From: Flammula alnicola | Lineage: Eukaryota > Basidiomycota > Agaricomycetes > Agaricales > Strophariaceae | Length of the DNA stretch: 64,000 nucleotides | Direction: 5' to 3' | Assembly (NCBI GenBank): GCA_015499995.1 | Contig: JADNRV010000216.1 | Coordinates: 1 to 64,000, forward strand | Part shown: positions 1-11,410 of the stretch, one piece after another | Numbering within the stretch: the stretch's first letter is position 1 | Layout of the letters: each line of letters opens with the position of its first letter | Position numbers and translations under genes: made by a program | Notes under the pieces: model-generated | Seen by the model: only the letters and a program-made list of their open reading frames with translations | Databases searched by the model: none | What the model was told of the DNA's origin: nothing

Positions 1-16
1 TGGTCAAGCAGTTTAG

Positions 17-3000
17 AGGCCATCTGGCGTCTTCGCGAAGGCCTTTGAAGTTGGCGTCATCAATGCGCTGTACCAGCTCGTGCAGAAGGATGCGTTGTCG
101 ATGTCGAAGTTGGGTGGAGATCAGCTCGTGGAGGATCTGTTCGGCATGCTAGATGATGATTCGTCAGTGCAGGGCGTGAGGAACGTCATCTCGAGCTGGC
201 TGCAGCAAACGGTTATCTACAACCCGTCGGCGTGGATTGATTTGTGTCAACGCATCATGGCGCGCACGACTGCGTCCCAGCAGGTCGCTGATGCTGCTAC
301 GCAGCAGAACCTGCGCGACGACGAAGGCGAATCGCTCAACGTTGGGCTGTCGCAAGATTCGAAAGGAGGAAGCAGGGGCCGGCTGACATCAAGATGGCGC
401 ACACAGTTGTTTGCGTTAGAGTGCCTGCACGACATCTGTACGATCGTGGCGAACAGTGGGCGCAAGGAGCATTTGAATGCGATCGTGGCTCGTAACCAGG
501 GGATACCTTCTTCTGGGTTATTGTATTCTCGTGTTAGTGACCTTATCAAGATGGCGTTCACGGCTTCTACAGCGTATGTTACTGAAATTCGATTAGCGGG
601 GCTCGTTGTGCTTCGAGACGTTATTGAGGTACGTTTGACTTGCTTTTCTTTTCGTATCTGGCATAGTATGTAATCTCACTCGCCTATAGATGTTCGCTGC
701 CTCGCCTGACCCCGCGTATGATGATGCTCTGCTTCTTGAACAACATCAAGCACCTATAACTGCCGCTCTTACACCTGCTTTCTCGTCGGACTCAACACCT
801 GAGATTCTGGCATCTGCAGTCCATGCATGTGCTGTTTTCGTGGGCTGTGGAGTTGTGAAAGATATCGGACGTATGGGCCGTATTCTTAAGCTATTGACCA
901 CAGCTTTGGAACAGTCGAAAGGTGGCGTCTTCTCCGATGTCGATCTTGGTCGAGCCGATTTCTTAGTTCATCTTTAGATTCTGGCATGCTTTCCCTTGGA
1001 GAGGCTGGAGAGCTGAGCCCAAATGCCTCTGCTATGTTGCGGATTTCGACATTATCGGCCTGGGCGCAACTCCAAGTATCCAGCGTGCAGCAAGGATATC
1101 TGGAGAACGTCGTCAAACCTTATCGTTCAAGCCTGTCTTCTTTGTGGATTGCGTCACTCCGGGATTACGCCAGCATTCGAATCGACTCGGAATTCCTTCA
1201 TGATACATCTTCGGTGGTCGATTCTTCGTATTCCAGTCTCGGAAAAGAAGTTTTACTTCCGGTACGAATTTCTCTGTTCACACTTCGTTATCTCCTCTTA
1301 CCCTCTTCTAGTATTACTCAAAAGCATGGTCGATCATCCTTCAAGCCGTTGCGACTGCGATGCAAGCCGGTGATCCTCATATCTTAGCAGCTATGGACGG
1401 CAAAGAAGTCAGCGAAAACAAGAACGATCTCGTTTCAACGGGTGATCGAAAGGAACCAACTGCATTTTTCTACGTCATATTTGGTCTCGTATACGAGGCT
1501 CTTGTCACATCGTCCGCAGATTCATCGTCAACCACGACTGCGCGCCAATCCGGCGTCGTCTCTGCCCTTCAAGCCCTGAAATGTCTTGTGCGTCCAGAGT
1601 ATTCCGGATCTGCCATCATAGAGCCAACGATATTCGAAGAGTTCATCAGTCTTTGTTATCGCATGGGTATGACAGAGTCGGCTGGAATCCAGGTTCACCT
1701 CGTTGAGATGCTGGCCATCTTTGCCGCGTCTCAGTCCTCGTCATCAGTAGGATCAGACGTGCTTAGCTTGACCTCGCCGCCGGCCCACTGCTTACGTATT
1801 TGCGCCCACATCCTGAAGCAAACGACATCTCCTTCCAGGGCAAGTGCTACTCGTAAGTAATGAAATATATCGTCGATTTAGTAAAGGCTGATCGTGTTAT
1901 AGAGGGCCAGCTTTCAGATCGAATCGCCTTGATATCTAGCTGCATCTCTGCGTTTGCGTCTATCGCGGCGAGCATCGGCACTTCGCAGAGGGAAGATGTC
2001 CGCGGTGTAGCCATCCTTCTCTACAGTGGTGTGTATTATTTTGTTGTCTACGTTATGCATGTTTGACCCTCTTTCTCCAGATTTACTCAAAGACGAGTCG
2101 TCTGAAATTGATTTGGTATCGCCGACGTTGCCCGCTCTCAAAACGCTGTTGGATATCCCAGTTTCTCATCGTCCGGAAGAACGAGAGCGATATTCTCGCC
2201 TTATCCATGCGCTTCTTTCTGCTTGCCTTTTGAACATTGATAGCATGCGGTGAGTTTTTATCTCATTGTAAACGGACGAATACTCATATCGTCATAGTGG
2301 TCGAAGCGGTGCTATATCTTCCAAAAAGATCAAGAATAATATGCTCGCTGCGGTCCTTATCCTGACTGTTGTCCCATCGTGGGTCAAGGTTGGCAGAGCA
2401 GCCGTTGAACATGGATGCTATTTGATTTCGCAGAAGCTTCTAGATGCGGATGAAGTTAGTTTTCCTGCAGCTATCCCGTTTTCTTTGACTCATAATCTCT
2501 CTAGACCTCACTTACTGCCTCCCATTGTGCGAAGACCCTGATTCTCGCATCATCTTCCGGTAGTCCTATACTCCGACAATGTGCCAGGCTTCTCATCCCG
2601 GGTCTCATCGAATTTGTCGCCAAGATAGCACCACTGATCCATGATGGGACTGTCTCAGAGACACAGTCCGCTGCGATTAGCGAAGTATGGAAGGCGTTTG
2701 CCGCTCTGTTCACGTCTACAGTGGAGGATCAGCGTGAGTTTTGATTATTATGTTCAGAAATCATGTCGCATCTAATAGCCCATGCAGGTCCACGCCTACT
2801 CGGTGTCTTCCTACCCACGATCTCCCTCCTACTCGCCAATGCACCGCCTTCTCAACCGGTCGCCGCATTGGTTACTACACAAACTATCGCTCAACTGTTG
2901 TCGTTCGCGACGACGTCGCCTTCGGCTTTCAAGGAAGCCGCTGGGAAGTTGGATACTTCCACTCGAGAGCTTTTGGAACACTCCATTCGTCGTGCAGTTG

Positions 3001-3065
3001 GTGGGACGGCAAACGCGGCTGCCCAGTCAGCTGCGAAACCTCAAATTTCGCTCAGGTCTTTCTAA
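17..3065 (+). CDS. Laa1/HEATR5-like HEAT-repeat protein, 3' part
   Basis: This is the C-terminal 875 residues of a large HEAT-repeat protein of the Laa1/HEATR5 family, which helps AP-1 adaptor and clathrin traffic at the trans-Golgi and endosomes. The 5' part lies outside the window; base 16 closes an intron ending TTTAG. I read nine exons: 17-628, 690-921, 978-1261, 1312-1852, 1903-2028, 2081-2249, 2298-2454, 2505-2733 and 2788-3065. Together they make 2,628 nt, an exact number of codons. Family features are the block around RWRTQLFALECLHDI, the helix DLIKMAFTASTAYVTEIRLA followed by GLVVLRDVIE, the segment GELSPNASAMLRISTLSAWA, and a short C-terminus ending ISLRSF. The introns are 44-61 nt with GTRNGT-like donors, except one GTGGCG and one GTTAGT. 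The family assignment rests on remembered motif resemblance; the overall HEATR5-like architecture is clear. Confidence 0.82.
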
Positions 3066-3292
3066 TCATTTGTCTATTTATTCTGTATCGTTTTTATTTG
3101 GAGACATGTAAGTAATGCAATTGACACTGTTATCACGCCAGCTCAGCGAGCACTCGTTCATTACTAATACTTGTTCAGGATGTGGTAAGGCTCGTCCTGA
3201 CTTGTCTTGACTCGATTTCCAAGATGGTGCCTGGTCGTGCACAACAAGGCTGAGTCGCCTACTTGAGCTTTCTCCATTCCCGACTTTCGTAG

Positions 3293-3410
3293 TAGTCTCG
3301 GACCAGCTCTCTTAACCGTCCCAATTTGGATGTGACGGTGTGAGAGTCTGGGACACTTCCAACCAAATAACCGGGACCTTGCCTTACGCGAATTCCCGGA
3401 TTATGTCAGC
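3293..3410 (+). repeat. left terminal inverted repeat
   Basis: This is the left TIR of the element at 3293-4504. It begins TAGTCTCGGACCAGCT and matches the reverse complement of 4386-4504 along its length. There are scattered mismatches and one less alike stretch around 3329-3341. The 3' limit is approximate. Confidence 0.85.
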
Positions 3411-3497
3411 CGTGAACGCGAACTTTCCGTCGCGACGCATTCCTCTTCTCTTCATTCTGCATACCCCATTTCCTTACTTCTACCTGTGTATATAGCA

Positions 3498-4220
3498 ATG
3501 AATCAAGAAAACAAGGCAAACAAGGCCTGTCGTCAGGAGTTTAGTTTTTTGACGGATAGAGCCTCGCGGGGACCCCATCAAGACGATGCCAACTTTCTGC
3601 GTCTCTCAGTGAACCAGGTTTCGGTGTCGCTACTCGAAGAAGTCAAGCTCGACGATCTGAATTCACGCTACTTACATGCATGTAACCCCGCAATTTCAAC
3701 GTCTTCTGAAGGGAATCATTGGGAAAGATGACGACGAGGAGAACCTAACAGAGGAAATGAAAGAGTACGAGAAACTGCTCCAGTGAGTTGAGATATTTTA
3801 CTGCCTTGTATACCTGTTTTAATGGAGGAGAATTCGTAGGGTCGGACTCTCATCACCTCCATGGTTCTGAATCTTCGAAGCCGACGTACGAACTACCACA
3901 GTGTAATCAACGGGTTCGTTCTCTGGGATAACCGTGTTCACAAGTGCGTCCACCAAGTCTTCAATCATTACGGAATATCCTCGTCATATCCATTCCTTCT
4001 CAAAGGACTCAAAGCTCTGAGCCGCGACGCACTTCGGATGGCGCGAACAGCGGCAGCAGATGAATCAAAGATTAAAGCCTTTTTGTACGACAATTTCAAT
4101 TGGGTATCTCGTGCTTGCGAAGCGGTTGGACTGGAAACAGAAACGCCCGGCGTGAGGAGTGGGGCGTTGAGCGTGTTGCCTGTGATGGGTGTGAGAGGTA
4201 ACTGGCGAGAGCGATGTTGA
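3498..4220 (+). pseudogene. DUF6589-like transposon-borne ORF remnant
   Basis: Coding-like sequence inside the TIR element. A first piece starts at ATG 3498 (MNQENKANKACRQEF). It loses frame near 3690, where the continuation (RLLKGIIGKDDDEENL) is in another frame. A second piece, from ATG 3861 to 4220, encodes RSRRTNYHSVINGFVLWDN, then a helix pair around YGISSSYPFLLKGLKALSRD, then FLYDNFNW. The order R-S-[RQ]-x2-N, a GIS-S motif, a conserved leucine helix and YDN-[FIM]-N is what I recall from the N-terminal part of basidiomycete DUF6589 proteins. The C-terminal half of that family is missing. I infer a decayed or truncated passenger gene; function is unknown. Confidence 0.5.
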
Positions 4221-4385
4221 CGAGTAGGGGGCCAGACCAGCTGTGAACGCATGTTTTTGGACATTAGAAGAGTTGTAGGATAGAAATATAAAGATAGTAA
4301 GCTAAAGAAAATGAAAGAAAGAGGGCAGACACGTCGAGGAATGGGGGAAAAGGAAGACGGCGCGCTCGGGAAACATATCCTAAAA

Positions 4386-4504
4386 GCTTACATAAGTCCG
4401 GGAATTCGCGTAAGGCAAGGTCCCGGTTCTTTGGTTGGAAGTGTCCCAGACTCTCTTAGCAGGCCCGCCAAATTGGGACTGTTAAGATAGCTGGTCCGAG
4501 ACTA
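4386..4504 (-). repeat. right terminal inverted repeat
   Basis: This is the right TIR, the inverted partner of 3293-3410. The block at 4397-4464, read on the minus strand, matches the left TIR almost base for base. The last base of the element is 4504, before the CTTTCGTAG duplication. Confidence 0.85.
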
Positions 4505-4699
4505 CTTTCGTAGCAAATACACATGTGTGATCAAAGCGCGACGCCGACAGTGACTCCGCCACCGCGCGCTTTTGGCATGTTTGTTAAGAGCGTGGGAACA
4601 CTTCAATAGCCGACCACTGCTTACCACTAACATCCAGGAGGCTCGTCATCGGCGACGGTCTCGACTAACAACGGCCATCATCGTCGTGGATAAGCTCTG

Positions 4700-6565
4700 A
4701 TGGACAGCGGGGCACATAAACTACTCGAATCTGCAACACAGCGCACTCTCCATGCCCATGCATTCTCCCGTTCTTCAAGTCAAGCTTCGTCTGTGCTGAC
4801 GGATCTCCTTTCTCGCTACCTCGCTCTTTTGACTTCGACTTGTGCAAAATATGCTCAGCATGCTGGAAGAACTGGTTTGACCACGCGGGATGCAATAGGC
4901 GCTTTGGAAGAGCTTGGTGTTAGCATGGACGAGCTCAGTGATTACTGCGCGACAGAAGGAAAAGAGCTGAATCGCTATGCTCTATACTCCGCCAGAAGAG
5001 TTGAGGACTTGCATGAGTTTAAATGTATGTTCTTTCTCTCTCTTATGATCCTATCTCATCTCCTGCAGCCCAACTCGCCGAAGGACTGCGCCAAGACCGC
5101 GATGACGCGATTCCACTGGAATACGCGCGTTGTCCGAGTCCTCTCCTCGATGAAGTTGATAGCGAGGAAGAAGAATATTCAGATGGAGGATACGAAGATG
5201 ATGAATCACGGTCTGATGCACTTCAAACCGCGACTGACGACCAATTACGATTGGGAGCCCAAAATTCGACTGACATGGACGTCAGTGCATCTCCCGGTAG
5301 ACGGAGCCCATTAATTCGTAAACGAGCTTCTCCACGACCAACCATACCCCCATTGCCGTTATCTCCTATCTCGAACCCTTCATCACCCCAACGAAAACGA
5401 CCACGCACATCCAACTGGGAACCACCAGAACATATACCTGATTTTTTGCCACCTTTTCCAACCGTGTCCGATGATATCCCAGCATCCACGTTGGATCATC
5501 CTCCTACGCCCCACATAACCCCGCCTACGCTGCCACCTCCTACCCACGTACCCGAAGTCACTATAGACAAGCCATCCGTGACACTTTCACAATCCTTAAC
5601 AACAGCAGCTGCCTCCGACATTCTAGTTCAAGTACCTTACTCACAGTCGTCCTTGTCTTCTGTGCCAGAATGGCATCTACCTTTAGCTCCGCCTTCATCG
5701 TCTCCGCAGACTCGCCAGGCTCATCTGCCGACCCCTCAGATCGAGCCATCTCTTCTCTCAGCGTACCATTACGTCCTTACACATCCCCCGCCTCCTGATC
5801 TCCCTCCTTTAAATCCATCGCGACATAAAGTTGCTATGGCCCTCATTAAGCAGACACAATCCAATCCTCGTTGGAATCTAGCAGACACTCTGTTCGCCAG
5901 CGTAGGACCGTGTCCGCCCCGAGTTGCTACAATTCAACCTTCGTATCCTGTTGCAGTTGGAGACACGCCAGGCAGTGATATCAAGGGCAAAGACGGACCT
6001 GATAAAGATCTCAAGTTACCACCGACAGCATCTCGGCCTGTTTCTGCGAGTGAGCGAATAGCGCCGTTCGTTAGCCAACAAACGTCTCGGATACCAGAAC
6101 TCGCTCGCCACATTCTTCCTGTATGTGAATTTTACCTAGCTGTATTTCGGATCACTTATTGAACATCTTTGGGTTCGCATTCTTGTATAGCCTGCTATTC
6201 TCACACGTACGAGTCGCCTTTCTCATCCGCCCGTCCTCCATCGAGGAAACAAACCTCTCATTTATGGGAGCGGCATTCCTGCGCCTTGGAATGCGAACGC
6301 AGTCACTTCTGGCCCCGATTCCGTCCTGCCCACACCACTCACTTCCAGACCTAAAGAAGGACCCTCTGCGAATGGCAAAGAATCCCCAGTTAAGCCTGTC
6401 CTCCCTGATGCACGCCTTTACGCCACATGGGATTATGAACAAAAAGATTTCAAGGTCCCTCTAACACCTCTACCGCGGAGCAGAAATCGGATGGGCAGCA
6501 TACAGGCTAGTGGAAGTGGGGTGATATCATTACCGATGGCTTCCAGAAATAAAGGTGTCAAATGA
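4700..6565 (+). CDS. TFIID subunit, TAF3/TAF8-type histone-fold protein
   Basis: This encodes a 583-aa nuclear protein with an N-terminal histone fold of the bromodomain-associated (BTP) type, residues ~8-85 (DLLSRYLALLTSTCAKYAQH, then LTTRDAIGALEELGVSMDEL). Such folds pair with TAF10 in TFIID. After an acidic stretch (SEEEEYSDGGYEDDE) comes the motif PEHIPDFLPPFP, the proline-rich block found after the fold in TAF3 and TAF8. The rest is a long Pro/Ser-rich region that looks disordered, with no PHD finger. I read three exons: 4700-5024, 5069-6120 and 6191-6565. All junctions are in phase and the 44-nt first intron is GT-AG. I cannot decide between TAF3 and TAF8 by eye. The TIR transposon ends 195 bp upstream, so it occupies the likely promoter region. 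Confidence 0.75.
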
Positions 6566-6867
6566 GGTACAAGATTCGTGAGGTGTACCGCGTATATACC
6601 TCACCACGCTGCTTGCTTTTTCTCTTTCTCTTACAATTCCATGCTTTTGCGCTTTGTCTGTGTTAATTTTATTCTTTCCTTTTCTTCTCGCAACCATTTC
6701 AACCCGCAAATTTTATGGCATACTAGTAGTTCAGTAGAGTGACATGGGACTCGATTTCGCCTTTGTGATGTAAAGCATCGTCAGATTAGATAGGGCGAGA
6801 GTCTAAATCCGGGCATGACCTGAAATCAAATTAAACCATTGACCGCTCAGGTTACTTGCAATCAACC
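6566..6867. other. intergenic, TAF to RRP42
   Basis: Non-coding gap holding the 3' UTR of the TAF gene, with a pyrimidine-rich stretch around 6605-6690, and the promoter of RRP42. No element was recognised. Confidence 0.5.
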
Positions 6868-8090
6868 ATGACCTCAACCTCGATATCCAAGGCTGAAAAG
6901 TCCTACATACAAGCTGGATTCCTCGCAAACCCACCTTCACGCGCAGATGGTCGGTCCTTGCAGGATTTCCGAACAATCGCGCTCGAGACAGGCATCGCGC
7001 CTCTAGCCAATGGCAGCGCACGGCTCAGCATCGGACGGAATCCACACGACGGCTCAGGCGGAACAGAAGTACTGGCCGCGACGAAATTAGAGGTAGAGAC
7101 CATCGAGCAAGGCGGTGGGGGTGTCGAAGGCGGCAGGATGGCGTGCAGTGTGACTTGGTAGGTCGTTTCGTGAATCGTCTGCAGTGTCGCTGCACAAAAA
7201 ACCAAGTTGGAAAAACTAAAAACTTGAACCGCAAGGTAGCTCTCCGGCCGCCTACCCACATCTCTCATCCTCGGCGCTCGACGACCTGCAATATGACATG
7301 ACGACGATCCTGAACGAGACCCTTACCCATCCGTCTCTGCACCCTAAAAATCTTGGGATCCTACGGGGCAAGAAATCGTGGCTACTGAATCTTGACCTCG
7401 TCGTCCTTGTGGACTCGGGAAACATCTACGATGCGATCTTCATGGCCGCGAGGGCAGCGCTTTGGGATACACAGGTGCCACGGACGAGAAGCGTTGAGTA
7501 CAAAGCCAGGAAAACAAGCTCATCTGCGGTTGTTGGCGGCAAAACGGGCGGTGCGGGCGATATGGACGTAGACGAAGAAGTTGTTAGTGGATTCGACACG
7601 CGTCAAATCCAACATGCCACGGATTTTGAGCTTCCGGACTACTGGGATGAAGGCGAAACGCTCGACGGCAGACAGAACTGGCCTGTTTGTGTCACTTTAA
7701 ATCTTGTGGGTTCCATTTCAAAATACCCTCTACACTCAAGATTGAACCTGTTTTATCTTTTCATAGGTACATCCAACACACTTCCTCGATGCGACATTAG
7801 CAGAAGAAGCTGCAACACCACTCCGCCTCCTCTTGATGTTTGCCTTCGACTCTTCGTCCCAAGCGGCTTGGATACAAGGCTCGCGGACACTCGGAAACGG
7901 TGAACTGACCTCTACTCAACTCGCAGAGCTCCTCAATGTAAGCACTATTATCCTTCGACCCAATGGGACAGCTTGATAACTTTCTGATTTTTAGTCCGCA
8001 CAAAAATACGCCCGCGATGTATGGCATTCTCTGAACACGAAACTCAAAGAAGAGAATGTGAGTAAAGTGAAAGAGAGGACCAAATTTTGA
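6868..8090 (+). CDS. RRP42: Exosome complex component RRP42 (RNase PH fold)
   Basis: This encodes a 340-aa subunit of the six-member RNase PH-like ring of the RNA exosome, which processes and degrades RNA in nucleus and cytoplasm. Fungal ring subunits are non-catalytic. The N-terminus SISKAEKSYIQAGFLANPP, then RADGRSLQDFRTIALETG and GSARLSIGRNPHDGSGGTEV, is the RRP42 signature. Later blocks include HPKNLGILRGKKSWLLNLDL and the C-terminal VHPTHFLDATLAEEAATP. Four exons: 6868-7157, 7240-7705, 7767-7937 and 7995-8090. The first splice uses the acceptor at 7238-7239; the earlier AG would bring in a stop at once. The start is the ATG at 6868, directly before TSTSISKAEK. The gene is convergent with DAHP synthase downstream. 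Confidence 0.93.
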
Positions 8091-8584
8091 ACCCTTGTCA
8101 ATATATGCGCCTTGCGCCTGCCCATTGATTCTTGCGAGTCCAATCATGTAAAGAAGAGAGACGTTCATGATCGAGCCCATTGCGTTTTTTCTTTCAAACT
8201 ACCTAAGGCACATGGATGTATGCGTTCAACATCCGCTACTAGATCCAAAGTTCACATCCAACAAGCCCACCTCAAAACGAAAATCACGACGACAGACGAA
8301 GGTTTACAGAGATAAAAAAAACTGGATGTTTCTATATTTTGTGTACATGGAAGGAAAAATAACCAAACAACAAATGCACAGAATTTTAAGAGATATCCGA
8401 GGGGATATATAGTTGATGGCAAATATATATGTACGTGCAGATGCGATGCAAAAAGAGGAGCAGGAGCAAGAGCAAGATCAGAAGAAGAAAAGGAAAAAAA
8501 CAAGCAGCCAGGGTAATTTTATGCAAGGGCCGATCATCTATCATCATCTAAACCTTGTGGATGTACGCGCGACGGCAGGAGTGA
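8091..8584. other. convergent 3' intergenic region
   Basis: The gap between the converging RRP42 and DAHP synthase genes. It holds a strongly purine-rich tract at about 8450-8507 (GAG/AAG runs) that is likely untranslated on either strand. The small open frames here match no known family and use mostly non-ATG starts. No element was recognised. Confidence 0.5.
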
Positions 8585-10459
<1,875 letters not shown>

Positions 10460-10524
10460 TTTTCTGGACGAGATTATAATGAACGTTGGCTTTCTTTGAA
10501 ACGAATCGAAAATCGACCCGACAT

Positions 10525-10530
10525 TGACTC
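10525..10530 (-). promoter_or_regulatory. Gcn4/CpcA-like half site upstream of DAHP synthase
   Basis: TGACTC (GAGTCA on the gene strand) lies 66 nt upstream of the DAHP synthase ATG and matches 6 of 7 bases of the Gcn4/CpcA consensus TGASTCA. Aromatic amino-acid genes are classic targets of this general control regulator. A single short match is weak evidence. Confidence 0.35.
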
Positions 10531-10543
10531 GGTCGATCGATCA

Positions 10544-10549
10544 CACGTG
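10544..10549. promoter_or_regulatory. CACGTG E-box
   Basis: The palindrome CACGTG stands 85 nt upstream of the DAHP synthase ATG, next to the Gcn4-like site. CACGTG is bound by bHLH factors such as Cbf1 or Pho4 in other fungi. This is a motif match only. Confidence 0.3.
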
Positions 10550-11410
10550 AGCCTGTGGTGCAGTCACATGACTACCCCACACCGATATTCGTCCCGCTCA
10601 TCGAGGCGGTTCCACAGGCGTGCGATCCTCTCGAATCTCTTCTTCCGTTCGAGTAAATCGGAGACCAGCGCCCCAGGGTATCGAACTCTCCGAGTCTATT
10701 CTTGAAGAAACTGCAAATTTAACGTGACGCCTTTCCGACCAGAACTCGCGTTATGAAATCGATTACTTACTCTTACCGATGTTCACGAACGGAGGCTGGA
10801 CGCTCAACTTCCAAACGCGCATAATGGTCCTACAACGGTTTGATTGCCTGTCTTGATCTTTCATCGCGTACAGATTTAGTCTTCCGGTGTTGTCGACGTT
10901 CCCATATTCAAATGCGACACGACTATACTTCAAGTCAACTTGGAGAATACCGTCCTAGGAAGGAGAAATTGAGATTTTGAGATTCACATCGAAAGCGGGG
11001 TTGTATTACCATCTGTATTGCCGAACCATGTCCTCCACATGACGTGGCGACGAATTTCGGATTTCATTCTTACAGCTCACAGAAGGAGCGGTTGACGCAT
11101 GTGCGCGTTTGTTGGCTCGTACTAAGAACAGACTCTTCGCGTAGATCTCGTGGATCTGATGATGTATGGAGCAAAGAAGGCCGAGATAGCGATGCGAGCT
11201 GTGTCGGACTTGGTTTCCTCACGTCAAAGGGCAACTGGTTATCTTTGGAAAATCGTGTTTCATGAAACACCAGGGAGGTGCGACGAAGTAGGACGAGAGC
11301 AACAACAACAGCCGAGCCCTGGCCGAACCGTTTATCTGCTACCAAAATGTCCATTTGTTCTCACGCACTGTTAAACCCCAGAATGGCAAAGAATCCAGAG
11401 AACACGTGTA

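Larger units (their letters stand above)
3293..4504. mobile_element. TIR DNA transposon, MULE-like, non-autonomous
   Basis: A 1,212-bp element is bounded by imperfect terminal inverted repeats of about 110-118 bp (3293-3410 and 4386-4504, termini TAGTCTCGGACCAGCT). The nonanucleotide CTTTCGTAG stands directly outside both ends (3284-3292 and 4505-4513), as expected for a target-site duplication. Long TIRs with a 9-bp duplication are typical of Mutator-like elements; hAT and KDZ elements give 8 bp. The element sits in the gap between the Laa1-like gene and the TAF gene, about 190 bp before the TAF start codon. It contains broken coding sequence resembling DUF6589 proteins and no recognisable full transposase, so it is probably non-autonomous or internally deleted. 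Confidence 0.85.
10460..11410. other. divergent intergenic region with coding-like minus-strand stretches
   Basis: A 951-bp gap between the divergent DAHP synthase (-) and PIH1 (+) genes. Several stop-free minus-strand stretches are joined by plausible GT-AG introns. One at about 10780-10960 reads YSRVAFEYGNVDNTGRLNLY and later TIMRVWKLSVQPPFVNI. It could be spliced over a 3' GTAAGA...TTGCAG intron to a short tail ending EDRTPVEPPR at about 10590. A second, 11070-11354, starts MDILVADKRFGQGS. I recognise no family, and the pieces could be a small uncharacterised gene or chance frames. Confidence 0.25.
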
